64,000 nucleotides of DNA from Dolomedes plantarius (taxonomy: Eukaryota; Arthropoda; Arachnida; Araneae; Dolomedidae): positions 105,772,315 to 105,836,314 of the forward strand of contig OU015496.1 in NCBI GenBank assembly GCA_907164885.2. The letters run 5' to 3'. Every line of letters starts with the position of its first letter. Within the stretch, counting starts at the first letter, position 1. The notes beneath the pieces were generated by a model, which saw nothing but the letters and a program-made list of their open reading frames with translations, was not told where the DNA came from and searched no databases. Positions 36,956 to 48,560 of the stretch are shown piece by piece. The position numbers were made by a program, and so were the translations under genes.

Positions 36956-37309
36956 AAACTTTAATTTCTGTATTTCAGAAATTTGATCTTTAATTACTTG
37001 CATGTTTTATTAATGGACTGGGATTGTAATAGGCAATATTATGAGGTAAGAGGAAGTATCTGTTTTTAATTACAATTTTTATTTTTTTGTTATTCTAGGC
37101 TAATTCTTCCCTTACTTGTTTATATTTATTAATTAATATTTCTTAACACTCACGCATATAGAGTATTATAAAACAGTATTTACGTACAATGAAAATTTCC
37201 GTTGCTAGATGATTAGTCACGTAATCCCTTCGTGTACTTAATGCCCCAGAAAATTTTCTGGAGAGTGTAACCCATGAACATCTCACGTTCTCTGCCTCTG
37301 AATGCATAT
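36956..37309. other. Unassigned AT-rich DNA
   Basis: No reading frame, terminal repeat or RNA gene recognised. Confidence 0.4.
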
Positions 37310-37319
37310 AACAATTCTC

Positions 37320-37644
37320 CCGTTAAGGCCGCTGTGTAATAACCCTATTGGATTCCATCACCTCAATGTTAACCTATGGAGAAAATTTGTCTACCATTTA
37401 CAGTTACATAAATGCTGATAATCCAATAAAAATGGTATTTTCAGATAGCCTGAACTTTTCTGCACCTTGCAACTGGATTAATTTTATAAATTTCGCCAAA
37501 GGAATTAATGAGCGTTTAAAACACACTATACCAGATTTTTTTTCCCGAATAATTTAAATTTTAGAATATTATTTACTTTTTTCTTTCTTTAAGAAACGGA
37601 AAATGCCCAAAGGCGGGGAATTTCTTTCTCTGTTACGGAGTATA

Positions 37645-37694
<50 letters not shown>

Positions 37695-37810
37695 CTTTAA
37701 ATTCACGTCCGCAATCCTTGGACACATTTTTCCATGGGTTAACATTGAGGTGACCGAATCCAATAGGGTAATACACAGCAGCCTTAACCTTGGATGCCCT
37801 TCTGAACGCC
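37320..37810. repeat. Large imperfect inverted repeat with (AAT)n in the loop
   Basis: The left arm near 37322-37380 (GTTAAGGCCGCTGTGTAATA ... CACCTCAATGTTAACC) matches the reverse complement of 37728-37795 with few changes. The loop contains an AAT trinucleotide run (about 37647-37690). It looks like two inverted fragments of one repeat. Family unknown. Confidence 0.7.
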
Positions 37811-37871
37811 TTAAGTAGCTACCGAGTAGCTCGGGGTGACGTTCTAAACGCACCCGGTGATATAGATCATG

Positions 37872-38128
37872 TCGTCACGTAAATGCAAGAACTAGGTAAC
37901 TCGATTTTTCAAATTCTTGAAGATCTCAAATGTTTACTTCTTCCAGTGAGAAAATACTCGTTTTTCTGTTTGTCAAATTATTACACTAGCCAACAGATGG
38001 CATTAGGTTAGCAGCAAAGTGAGTTTTCTAGTTATTGCATTCATTTCTTATGTAATCTAGCTATAAATAGCCAGATATCTCAAAAATAATTTTTTTGGAG
38101 TTACCTAGTTCTTGCATTCACGTGACGA
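37872..38128. mobile_element. MITE-like element with 31-bp terminal inverted repeats
   Basis: Ends TCGTCACGTRAATGCAAGAA continuing to CTAGGTAACTC. 30 of 31 positions match in inverted orientation. 257 bp, no coding. Target duplication not clear, so superfamily unassigned. Confidence 0.7.
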
Positions 38129-39918
38129 TGTGAGAGTAACATCGCATGACGTTACGCCATTCCCACGTGGAAATTTCAAAGCAATACTAGCAGTACTTTT
38201 TACTAGCTTTAAAATACGACGGTTCAGAGTAAATCAAAAAGAAAAATTACATACTTTGATAAGGTAAATAAATCAAGATATATACATTTTTTGATCAACT
38301 AACTCTCTGAGCAAGTTAGAAACCCGTGAAACATCGAAATCAAGGTCTTGAAAATATGATCAGAGCATCGGTGCTGCACATATGAATGTCATACTATCGA
38401 AGGAATGAGCTAATTGCCAAATAAAAACCCTACGCCCTACTTGAAAACTTAACAATTTATGCTTAAACATGTCTATAATTGTGATTTGGTAAATGCAAAC
38501 AAATATCTAAAAGCAGTAAAATAAGTTTTTAAAGTGTGTTTACTAGTTATATATCACACGAGCAGTTTCATTAAAAAACACATAACCATCTAACGAAATG
38601 GGCAATGTGAAACGAGGTTCATTTTCTACACAAAAGTCACATGAGTATTTCCCTGTTTTACATGGGAAAACTCATGTAGAGCAGTTTTTCTTAGAAGCCT
38701 CACTTCAGCAAGCATTGAAAAGCAACCAGCGAAGTTGTACGCGACGAAGACATTTTGGGAACACCATATCCGAGTCCAGTATTCTACCATTCCCACCGAT
38801 AAGAAGAACTCATATCTTTTGAGTTCATTATCTCCTAAGGCATACATCGAGAAAGGTTGAAATAACTGAAATAAATTAAGAATGTCATAAGAAATATTTT
38901 TAAGAACTTTCTCACTACCGTAAATTACCCCTTTTTTTTCTAGTTTCACAACTACAAATACGAATAAATAAATAAATAAAAATAAAAACCTATCCTATTG
39001 ATCTTTTACTATCATGGCTTCTTCACGGTCATTATTTCTATGGCTTCGTTTTTCGAAAACCTTATGACAAGATACAAATGAATACAATGTGCTAGTGTAA
39101 AACCTATACATCTGTAGAATTTTGCTATAGTGGGCACATCAGTTAATCGAGTAAATCATCAATCATGCATATTTTTGAGTTGTTTTTCGCAGATGAAAGT
39201 AGAAGTTTAAAAGTAAATCGCCTAATATTTCAAATTTTGAATTGTTTGGTAATTAATTTTTTAAGGATATTTAAATATTGATATCCATATTTAGAAAATT
39301 TAAATAATATTTCAGAAATAAAAATTTAATTTTAAAAATTTTGACACGCGCGCAGGGCATTAAAAGATCTATTGTGATAAAAAAAAAACTAGAAATATAC
39401 GTTCCCTAAAGTGGAATTAATAAAGTACCAAAGGAAAAAAAAAATTTCAGTTTAACATGGGACTGAAAACTTGACTAGACTTGAGAATTCAACATCTCAT
39501 GCGTTTCCTTTAATTCACGACGAGAGTTTTATTGCGCTACAAATTTTCAATAGGCCATTTACTAAAAAAGGTGCCATTGAGAATTTATCGGTTATTTAAA
39601 CTCTGGCAAATAGTACTAAATTCCTTTAATTGAATCTTGACATTGCAATTCACCAGGACGATGTGCGCATAAGGCTGTAAGGAATAGCATTCAAAAGAAG
39701 TTTTCATTGTGCTAGAAATGCGGACGCTGTGAAAAGTTCATTGAAATGAAAAGTTCATTTTAGGGCACTTAATGTTAGGCTAATCTAATTGGATAAAGCA
39801 CCGTGTGCAGATTAAAGGATATGTAATTCAAGACTGGCCTGTGACAATCAAGGACTAGAAAGAGTCCCTTTCTGCCCATATTCCATCGGGTACCACTGAA
39901 GAGTTCAGGCAGTACTTA
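38129..39918. other. Unassigned DNA, no gene supported
   Basis: AT-rich, several short frames on both strands without recognisable motifs. One minus-strand frame of 107 codons (38949-38626) has no similarity I can name. Confidence 0.4.
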
Positions 39919-40513
39919 CAGGCCCAGATTTCCGCATGGGCAAGTGGGGCGCTTGCCCAGGGCCCCCAAAATTATGGGGCCCCCTAATTTAGTATTAAGT
40001 TGTACATAGATTTGAGAATTTTGATTTTGGTTAATACAGTAAAGGAGGGCAGTGGCGGATACAGAAAAAAATCCTGAATGGGGCACAGGGTGACCACTAT
40101 AGTGAAAACAAGATTAGCGCCCTTTACACGTACGTTCTTTCCCGCGTGAAACCACGATCCCGCATGATTGAGTGCACGTGTGAAGGTGTCGGAGAGGAAG
40201 GGAAAGCTACTTTGGAGCGTACTGTAAGTTTTCCCGCGCGCAATTTCAGGAATTTATTTATTAACATTAAAAAGTAAATTAATTAATTAATTAACACTTA
40301 TTATTATTATTATTATTTTCCCCTTTCAAATTTTCGACTTGTTGGTCGAATTTTTTTTGAAATTCCGGTCCCGATTTACGGGAGGTCCCACATGTTCATG
40401 TAGAAAATCTGGTCCTGAAGGGGGGGGGGCGTGCCCCCCTCTGGATCTGTCCTTGAAGGGGGTCCCCAAAGTCTTCTTTGCCCAGGGCCACATTGCGTCA
40501 AAGTCGGGCCCTG
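39919..40513. mobile_element. hAT element with 8-bp target duplication, carrying a nested hAT
   Basis: Ends CAGGCCCAGATTT and, inverted, CAGGGCCCGACTTT. Perfect duplication AGTACTTA at 39911-39918 and 40514-40521. GC-rich subterminal blocks (GCCCAGGGCCCCC). No transposase. Confidence 0.8.
40050..40455. mobile_element. Nested hAT-like MITE
   Basis: Ends CAGTGGCGGATACAGA and, inverted, CAAGGACAGATCCAGA. Flanks AAGGAGGG / AAGGGGGT could be a mutated 8-bp duplication. Sits wholly inside the hAT above. Confidence 0.55.
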
Positions 40514-40521
40514 AGTACTTA

Positions 40522-41838
40522 GTAGGAGGTGCACATAGAGGGAGGTCCAGATCTTCCTCAGCCGAAGCTAACCGAGACCTTCCGTCGAAGACACTTCTCT
40601 GCTCCCTGAAGCTCTGGAGGAGAACAAGCTGAGGTACTGTAGTTTTTGTTTCTAACCAGTTTTCTGTGAGTTAACTTTTCAATCGCTATTTATTATTCGT
40701 TTTTCAGTAAAAAAAAAATAAAAAACAACCTTGCAAAGCTCTTTAAAAGGGTACGTCACACATTCTACATCTAAGATGTCATGACATGCTGATCTTAGAG
40801 AGTCGAAACTAACAAGCGACTGCCGTATTCGAGGAGTGGAAGAAGTTACTGCAGAAAGTTTTTGCCCTGTTCATGCAAAGGATGACTTATAGCTGAAGAG
40901 AAAACCAATTATCATCTAGATAAGCGATTCTCACACTGCAGTACACTAAACCTTATGGTCGAAAGAGGATCCCTATTCTTGAAAAATCCCGTATTGGGAA
41001 AATTAGCGAGATTTCTGATTTTTCTTAACTAACTGGTATGGAAAGAAACTTTATTTTATTCCCAAGTATTCAAAGAACCTCCGCGGAAGACAGTCCTCTG
41101 ACCACCGGTTAGGAACCACTGGTCTATAACGGTCAGCGGAGATTCAAGTTTCAGCCCCTCCTGTCGGGAAACTCGCAAACGTAAGTCTGTGAATTAGCGT
41201 GAGAATTTCTTAGGTAAATTTAGGTTACATTTGGTAGTGGGATGGCAAGATACGAATGCTATTTCAGTTTGCTATAGTTTTGATTCTAGTGATACACTGT
41301 GAAAATGAAAAGCTGTTTTAGGTATATTACAAAAATGGATGTATAACTAGACGGGTACAAAAGCATGTTTAAGATTGAGTTTTCAGGATGTAATCAAATT
41401 AATGAACTTTATTAAATACCTAAACCAGATTGATCTGTATCGTACGTAACTGTGTTTTATAAACTCTTCCGATAAATCAGGTAAAACTTATCCGATATAA
41501 ATAATTTTACCAATAATCAAATGCTATTTATATGTGTTACGTCGCATATTTTACGTGTACTCTATTGCCCCTCTCCCCCAGTGTGTGAGATGTTAACTTA
41601 CACTGCCGATACTGTAGTTTAAATAACACTGTAAATTTATACTTATCTCTAAGTTGCTTTTGTTATCACTTTAACAGAATTGCGTTTCAACCATTTTCAA
41701 GTTAGCCAAAATTTCCAATAAAATAAGTAATACAGAAATACCTTGGAAAAACTTAGATAGAATAGATAGACACCCATTGATGTCCATTGTTCATTCCGAC
41801 GGAATTGGACGATTTAGCAGGATAATGCGACTAACCCC
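40522..41838. other. Unassigned DNA with one hAT-like end
   Basis: No gene recognised. GGTTAGGAACCACTG near 41108-41122 is a typical inverted hAT end, but its partner was not found. Confidence 0.4.
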
Positions 41839-42710
41839 CAGTGGCGGCTCGTGTTGTAACGCGTTGATCGAGTTAGCAATCGAATCAACAAAAAATCACA
41901 GCCAAATAAATTAAAATCGAGGAATTTATTTCAATTCGGAGGAGAAAATTTGGAGATTGATGATCAGTTACACAGTTAATGATAGTCCTCTAAGATGACA
42001 ACTGAGTCCGTTAGGAGGAGTTACCACCTGAAGTTTCGCTAATTCAGTATTATCGAATAGTTCATTAAAATTAGAGCAAGTCCCTCGATTTTCGCTCCCT
42101 GCAGGGCGGATGACTGCGAGGCACTTTATAGGATCAGGATGATCCGGACTTGATGACCTCGTCTTGAGATGTAACCCAGCTTCCTAGCCGAAGCTAAAAG
42201 TTCTCTTCGTGAGAAATAAGCCGACAACTACGCAAGTTCGCGTATAGCCTTTTCTTTCGACCCTGGATGGTCGGAGGAGTCTACCACAGCTTAGCAGATC
42301 GCTAACTAACTTTTTCTCTCCCGTCTCATTTTGGACTCTCTCGCTCCATCCAAAGAACTCGTCTTCTATTGGATCTGCTAATGGTGATGTAATTTTTAGA
42401 CCTTCCGATTTGCTGGAACGCAGGCTGAAATTTTCGTGATTTCCCGGCTTCCCGGTGGTCCTCCGTCATTAATCTGGAGCACCGTGGCGAATTTCTGTTC
42501 TGCCTAGATGTCATGTTTTTCCAACCGCTTTGTGTTCCTTTCGTTCCAGCTCGCCGTCACCTGCTATACGTTAAAGAGGGGGGGGGGCGTTTCGGTCAGC
42601 TGCGACAAATTCCAGCCGTGTGCTGCGTATATTTTAATTGTGCGAATTATTTTAATTCGTCACAGTGTATAGGCACTGCGGAACTGCAGCACCCCCTTAG
42701 TTTCACTCGA
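41839..42710. mobile_element. hAT-like repeat split by a solo LTR
   Basis: CAGTGGCGGCTCGTGT before the LTR and, after it, ATAGGCACTGCGGAACTGCA with GCACCCCC read as one continuous hAT-type end once the LTR and its duplication are removed. The right-hand end of the element is uncertain. Confidence 0.45.
41855..42664. mobile_element. Solo LTR, 810 bp, with GTGT target duplication
   Basis: Starts TGTAACGCG, ends TTCGTCACA (TG...CA ends with TGT/ACA inversion) and is flanked by GTGT on both sides (41851-41854, 42665-42668). No internal coding region, so it is what remains after LTR-LTR recombination. The family differs from elements A and B. Confidence 0.75.
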
Positions 42711-42772
42711 TATTATCGATATCATTCAGTAGGTATGAGTCTTTTTCCCCTTTAATTGTTTCATTATACAGT

Positions 42773-42830
42773 ATATAATCCTTACATTATATAATCCTTA
42801 CATTACATAATCCGTACATTACATAATACT
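42773..42830. repeat. Short tandem repeat, 16-bp unit
   Basis: About three and a half copies of TATAATCCTTACATTA with substitutions in the later copies. Confidence 0.75.
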
Positions 42831-42907
42831 TAAGCTAAATGTGGGTAGCCATCCCCTCGTTCTCGAAAAACGACAAAAATCCTTGCATGGAACTGTGCTC
42901 TTCACAG

Positions 42908-43750
42908 TAGGGATGCGACATCGATGTCGATGTTTTAAACATCGATTTATTGAAGCAGATGTTTTTTAACATCGATGTTTTGTGCTCAATGTTTTACGTT
43001 GTCTCGATGTTTTTTTCTAATGAAAAGTACCATAATAATAAAAGAAAATTACCACGTAGCATAATTTTCCCACTCAGTAAATGTTTGAATTCTGAAAAGG
43101 GCGAATACAAAAGTGGGAACGATTCCTTAGCTAACAGACAAATGGCAATCAACAACCAATGAACTAATCAGAGTGCTTGGAATGTTCCTGACACTCCAGA
43201 AGATTCCATATTCCATGGGGTTTTATTTTACAAATAGTATATACACGAGAGCAGCCATTTAAGTTTTTGTTTTATTCTGGTTTTATATAAGTTGACGTCA
43301 ATATCATTAGTAAGATGACTCCCAATAGTACCATTTGGAAATATTTTTGCAAAACCTCTGACAAATTGGCGAAATTCAACATTAGCCTTAGGTCCCTCAA
43401 AACTTCTGGCAATACCACGAATTTTTCTGGACATTTGAAGGCAAAACATGGCGATATTTACAACGAGAATTTTGAGTCATCAATGTAGCCCAAGGCAAAA
43501 GCAACCAAGTTTTTGTCAGCCCAATCAGAGAGTAAAATTAAATCACACCCCCACCCCACCCCCACACACCTAACCGAAGTAACATTAATGTTAGAGATTA
43601 CTATACCAGTTTTAAAAAATGGATGTTCTAAAACATCGATGTTTAAAAACATCGATGGTTTTTGGGCGATGTTTTATTAGCATCGATGTTTTAATATTGA
43701 ATATCGATGTTTCAAAACATCGATGTTTTGTTATCGATGTCGCATCCCTA
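42908..43750 (+). mobile_element. BED-finger hAT derivative, copy 2, with 8-bp duplication
   Basis: Ends TAGGGATGCGACATCGATG in inverted orientation, flanked by a perfect CTTCACAG duplication (42900-42907, 43751-43758). That confirms this ATCGATG-rich family as hAT. It is shorter than copy 1 and in the opposite orientation. Confidence 0.88.
43315..43488 (+). pseudogene. Degenerate BED finger of hAT transposase
   Basis: MTPNSTIWKYFCKTSDKLAK continues to GHLKAKHGDIYNE, colinear with copy 1. The finger cysteines CNIC are changed to FNIS, so zinc binding would be lost. It ends at TAG shortly after, with no catalytic domain. Confidence 0.72.
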
Positions 43751-44009
43751 CTTCACAGTTCCAGTAATGCCGTGTTTGGCTGTTGTGCGCATGCGCGCAT
43801 CTCCGAGCTTTGTCTCGCTGGCTAAAGAAGCGTCGACACTGTCGCCCAGGCAGTGCCAACGCTGTTGTCCGAGCTTGTGGCGGTGTTTATTTCTGACTCA
43901 TCGTGTGTTATGTTTAAAAACCGTGTACCATATTCTGGAATGTGATAAACTGTAGATGACAATCAGCTATTCTACTTAATTCAGTGTTGTTGTTTTTTGC
44001 TGTTGTTGA

Positions 44010-44058
44010 TGGTCAATTATAAAAATTTTCTTGAACAGAAAATTTTTATAATTAACCA
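44010..44058. repeat. Near-perfect hairpin, 21-bp stem and 7-nt loop
   Basis: TGGTCAATTATAAAAATTTT pairs with AAAATTTTTATAATTAACCA with one mismatch, loop region 44031-44037. It lies just upstream of a hAT transposase relic and may be part of its end. Confidence 0.75.
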
Positions 44059-44716
44059 TGATCTCTTCGAATCCTCAGGAAATAAATTTTGTGATAGTAA
44101 GTGAAATTCAACAGCTTAAGTTTTCACAGTTAGAAAAAGTTATGAGAAAGTTACAGTTAAGATAAGAGGCCGTTGAACACCTGATATTCGAATTTCTCAG
44201 CCAGGAATAAGACACTGCAAGAAGTATATTCGCAGCTTTAATTCTGAATGGTTCTAACGGAAAAATTGGCTCTGCGGCTGTGAAGTGAAAAATGTATTGT
44301 TTTGCTTCCCGTGTTTGCTGTTTGGCGGTGATGCAACATGGACAAAAGAAAGTTTTAGAAATATATAAAATTGAAAGAAAAACTGAAAAACATGAGAAGT
44401 CAAAGAAGCATAAACTGTGATTGGAAATGTGGTTTCACGATCACTTTTAGGAAACGTAAACATTAAGTTAGGCATACAGAATTTCATTCAATGAGCATAA
44501 AATGAAGGTTAAGAAGAACCGAGAAATTTTATCCAAAATAATAGACTGTATTTTATTTTGTGGAAACTTTGAAACTCCCGTACGAGGACATGATGAAAAA
44601 GATGATTCAGTAAATCTAGGGGTATTTAGAGGATTAATACATTTTGCATTTAAATTAGATCCAGATTTGAAGAATCCTTTAGAAACCAGTACGGTCTTCA
44701 AAGGTGTTTCTAAGAC

Positions 44717-45531
44717 CAGTGCTCCGCAACCGCTGTGCCGTGGCACACTAGTGTGCCGCGAGTTGATCTTGACTGTGCCGCGGCGATTTTATCGATTATG
44801 ATAATAAAAAAAAATAACCACCGCATTAAATAGAAATTTTTCTAAGTAAAATATTCCTCTAACTTTTGTCAATATGTAATTTTTCTGGGTCGAAATTATA
44901 CACAAAATAAAAACATGTTGTTAGCCATACATTGTATGTATGCTCGAGCGTCATATTTCTGGATTTCAGTTAAGAAAGAATATCCACAAATTTCTGACAA
45001 GGCCATTGCAATTTTGCTCCCATTTTCTACGACATACTTATACGAGCAAAGTTTTTCGACACTGGTTCTAATTGAAAATGACAAAGGATCATACTATTAA
45101 AAGGGCCTTGCCCATGAACTGTAGCTCTTTCTATTATAAAGCCAAATATAAAACGCACATTTATCAAAACAATCTCAAATATCTCATTAAATTAGTTATG
45201 TTTAAATTAACTTTGATTTATTAGGCTTAAGTAAAGACCAAAAAACAAATTTTAATATAAAAATTTAAAGAGAAAATTTTTTTACTTGTAAACTATAATT
45301 TTATATTTTTGTTCTTGTGTTGGTGTACAGTTCAAAATGATTTATATAAAACTTAAATAATTATAATTATCTTGATACATAGAGCTATTTTGTTGTGTTT
45401 TTTTTATCTAATAAATGCATATACGTATTTATTGTAATTTATATATTTGCAAGCTTTTTCTTGTGGTGTGCCGCGGAATTATCGAAAAAAACGTTGTTGT
45501 GCCGTGGAAGATAAAAGGTTGCGGAGGTCTG
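44717..45531. mobile_element. Nested hAT element, 815 bp, TSD TCTAAGAC
   Basis: Ends CAGTGCTCCGCAACC and, inverted, CAGACCTCCGCAACC, with a perfect 8-bp duplication TCTAAGAC (44709-44716, 45532-45539). Subterminal GTGCCGYGG repeats at both ends. Contains only the C-terminal tail of a transposase. Confidence 0.9.
44915..45100 (+). pseudogene. hAT dimerisation-domain fragment
   Basis: YFWISVKKEYPQISDKAIAI then LLPFSTTYLYEQSFSTLVLI is the C-terminal dimerisation motif of GTF2IRD2/ZBED5-like transposases (usual form LLPFxTTYLCExxFS). Everything upstream is deleted. Confidence 0.78.
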
Positions 45532-46035
45532 TCTAAGACCATTCAGAATGAGATACTTGATTGTTTGCTACAAATATACTATGAAGAGATAAGGGCAAAA
45601 GTTAAAGAAGCTCCGTTTGCTCCGTTGTCCTGGATGATAACACAACAGATGTTTCAGAACACACTTAAATGGTCATTGTTCTACGGTACGTGTTTAATGA
45701 AGAAACATTTGAGCGTTTTTGAGGATTCTTTATTCCAGAAAATCAAACTGCAGATGGCATATCGAAACGTATTCTAGAACAGTTGGACATATGGACATAC
45801 TCCTTTAAGGAAATTGACAAAAGATAATAGCTCAGACATTTGATGGTGCAAATGTCATGAAAGGCAAAAAAGGAGGAGTTCGAGTAAAAATAAAAACAGT
45901 TTATAGCAATGAGCATTTCATTCACTGTTATGCATATCAACTTAATTTAATAATGAGAAATTTTACACAATACAAATTTTACATGTTTTACACAATAATA
46001 AAACAATGGCTCTGCTCCCCCCCCCCCCCCACACA

Positions 46036-46326
46036 CACACACGTCGAGAGTTGCTACCGAGTGGCTCCAGGATCTCTCTTATGACTTTAAACGCTTCCAT
46101 TGTCAATCCAAATCCCCAGACCTTAACATTATTAAGCATATCTGGGATACCTTGCAACGTGCTGTTCAGAAGAGATCTCCATCCCTCGCACTCCTATGGA
46201 TTTGGGGACTGACCTGCAGGATTCATGGAGTGAATTGTCTCCAGGATACCTTCAGACATTAGTCGAGTCCATGCCAAGTCGTGTTCCGGCACTTCTGCTT
46301 GCTCGTGGGGGTCCTACACGATATTA
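46036..46326 (+). pseudogene. Tc1-like transposase C-terminal fragment
   Basis: Frames read SPDLNIIKHIWDTLQRAVQK (E changed to K at the third catalytic position of the DDE triad) and end near RGGPTRY before TAG. No terminal repeats seen. Older than the two Tc1 copies below. Confidence 0.65.
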
Positions 46327-46729
46327 GGCAGGTGTACCAGTTTTTTTTGCTCTTCGTGTATAACGTTGTTGAGAAAGTTTCAGTCAGGTAGCGCTACCGC
46401 GCTTAAATGATGATAGACTACGTTTGGTGGCGCTGTTTGAATGAGATAATCTTGCACCCTCTCTATCTCGATGCCATATAGAATTAGATTTCGATACGGC
46501 ACGATAGGTCCTATTTCGAACGAGCTTAATGCTCGTAGTCTTGATTAGGTTTATAACCCTTATTTTCTTATTACTTTTTTTTTGGTGTTATTAAAATTGT
46601 TTGTTATGTTTAGCCATGCATCAGATTTCTTTTGATTATTCTTTGCTTTACCATTGAAACACTTTCCATTTTACTACAACGTTTCGCCGTTTTAAATGTA
46701 TTATGCCGTTTTAATGCATTATGTATATA

Positions 46730-47735
46730 CACTGAAGTGCCACTGAATTAGGGATAGCAAAGCCTATGCAAATTGTGTAGCGCGCGCATCATGTATGCGC
46801 AAGTGAGGGCGCTGTGGTAACTGCATATATGCAAACTGCAAAGGACAATTAGCCTTGACAGTGCGTGGTGAGAGACGGCTCAGGCGTATTGTACGTAGCC
46901 AGCGAAGCCAAACATTAGCTCAAATTACCACCCAGTTTAATGACGGTGCCAGTCGTACAGTCAGTAAATGGACTGTGCAACGCTCGCTTCACCGCATGGG
47001 TTTCGGGAGCCGTCGACCTACGAGAGTACCATTGCTCTATACTCGCCATCGGGCTGCACGTCTTGCCTGGGCAAGAGAGCACAGAGACTGGAGTGTAGAG
47101 GACTGGAAACGAGTAGCATGGAGTGATGAGTCTCGATTCCGACTACTTAACGCCGACGGGAGGCTGAGAATATGGCCTTAGGCTCATGAAGCCATGGATC
47201 CTGCATGCCTGGCTGGAACTGTACAAGGGCATGGTGGCTCAATCATGGTCTGGGGTGTTTTTTCGTGGCACAGTTTGGGATCTTTGGTGCGTGTACCAAC
47301 CTCCCTCAATGCAATTCGGTACGTAGAGTTGCTGGGTGATCACCTCCATCCGTTTATGCTGTTCTGTTATCAGCACGGTAATGGAGTTTTCCAGCAAGAC
47401 AACTGTACCTCTCACAAGTCTCGGTTGGCTACTGGCTGGTTGGATGAGCATTCCTCTGACTTCTCTGTCATGAATTGGCCACCTAGAAGCCCAGACTTAA
47501 ATCCTATTGAGCATCTTTGGGATGTTTTGTAACAAGGCGTGAAAGGTCATCACACAGCACCAAAGAACCTTACTGAATTATGGACAGCTTTAGCCAATAT
47601 TTGGCAAGCCATTCCCGTGGAACGTTTCCAGAAACTTGTTGAATCTATGCCTCGTCGTGTGGCAGCCGTTATCAAGGCCAGAGGAGGCCCAACTCGTTAC
47701 TAGGTAGGTATCCCTAATTCAGTGGCACTTCAGTG
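46730..47735 (+). mobile_element. Tc1-family DD36E transposon, 1006 bp
   Basis: Terminal inverted repeats CACTGAAGTGCCACTGAATT followed by AGGGATA, perfect at both ends, with TA duplication. Carries a transposase lacking its N-terminal helix-turn-helix and broken by two stops. Confidence 0.9.
46855..47703 (+). pseudogene. DD36E Tc1 transposase, two in-frame stops
   Basis: A single frame with TAG at 47179-47181 and TAA at 47530-47532. Catalytic residues are Asp in WSDESRF, Asp in QQDNCTSH and Glu in LNPIEHLW, with 36 residues between the second Asp and the Glu. This is the DD36E (Incomer) spacing rather than the common DD34E. Ends ARGGPTRY then TAG. The N-terminal paired-like DNA-binding region (about 80 residues in the intact sister at 62997) is deleted. 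Cannot transpose autonomously. Confidence 0.88.
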
Positions 47736-48094
47736 TATAAAATCCAAATACCACTGACTGACTGATCCCTGTATCTCTGGAACCATAAGGCCTAGGAAGC
47801 TGAAATTTTGTAGGGCGATTCTTCTAAAGCCTAAATGCTCCCAAGATTATTATTATTGTATTTTTTTAAATCCAGCATTTAAAGGGATTAAAACAGGGTC
47901 TTAAATTCACAAAATTAAAAAATCCTTAATTCAAATTTAATTCCAGATTACAGTCGTAAAATTATGTGCTGAACTTCTCTGAGGAATGACAACACTCTAC
48001 AGCTAAGTTAATTCAAATGAAATTAACCAAACTACATAATGGATGGCACTCAGGTATTCCGTCGCGAATCACGGGTATTCAGCTCTAATATATA

Positions 48095-48560
48095 GAGTAA
48101 AACCGCTATTTAACGTTATTCAAGGGACCATAAAGAAATGATGCTATATGCGGGAAAACGTTAAATCGGGGAAAGACAAAAACAAAACACTGAGCACAAA
48201 ATAAAGACTAATGTAGGTAACATATCCTTGATTTCTTCATTTAGAAGGGTTTAGACATCAGTTTTCTAAATTATGCTTTAAAGAAATTGGTTATTTTACT
48301 TTGCCTCCTGATTTTAGCGGTTACCCAAATATTGCACGTATTGATATGCAAGATTTTTTTCATAATTTCTGACTATTTTAGGAAAATTTCATTGAGTTTT
48401 TCCCGCTGAAAAAACGTTAAATGCGGGAATATTTCAAAATGATAATGTTAAATCTGGAATATTTTAATATTACAAGTATAGGAAATTAATGGGACTAATG
48501 AAAAATGATGTTATATGCGGGAAATCGTTAAATACGGGTTACGTTAAATCCGGGTTTCAT

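Larger units (their letters stand above)
44059..45971 (+). pseudogene. TTF/ZMYM1-like hAT transposase relic, split by another hAT
   Basis: Broken frames give ILSKIIDCILFCGNFETPVR with GHDEKDDS and LGVFRGLIHFAFKLDPDL, the DUF4371-type region of hAT proteins (52 kDa repressor of PKR inhibitor / ZMYM1-like). After the nested element it resumes with TIQNEILDCLLQIYYEEI and ends DGANVMKGKKGGVRVKIKTV ... HFIHCYAYQLNLIM, the catalytic-Asp/DGAxxM and H-x-A-H regions. Many stops and frameshifts; dimerisation domain absent. Confidence 0.75.
46720..48092 (+). mobile_element. Helentron-like repeat with a Tc1 insertion in its 5' end
   Basis: After removal of the Tc1 element, TGTATATAAAATCC ... CACTGACTGACTGATC (5') and CGTCGCGAATCACGGGTATTC then AGCTCTA (3') match the Helentron-like copy at 36131-36955. 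Non-coding. Confidence 0.5.

Noticed and set aside
38626..38949. 107-codon minus-strand frame
   Set aside because: No recognisable motif, AT-rich context, no splice partners; insufficient support for a gene.
42773..42830. Short regularly repeated units as a CRISPR array
   Set aside because: Units are contiguous without unique spacers, and the context is an animal genome.
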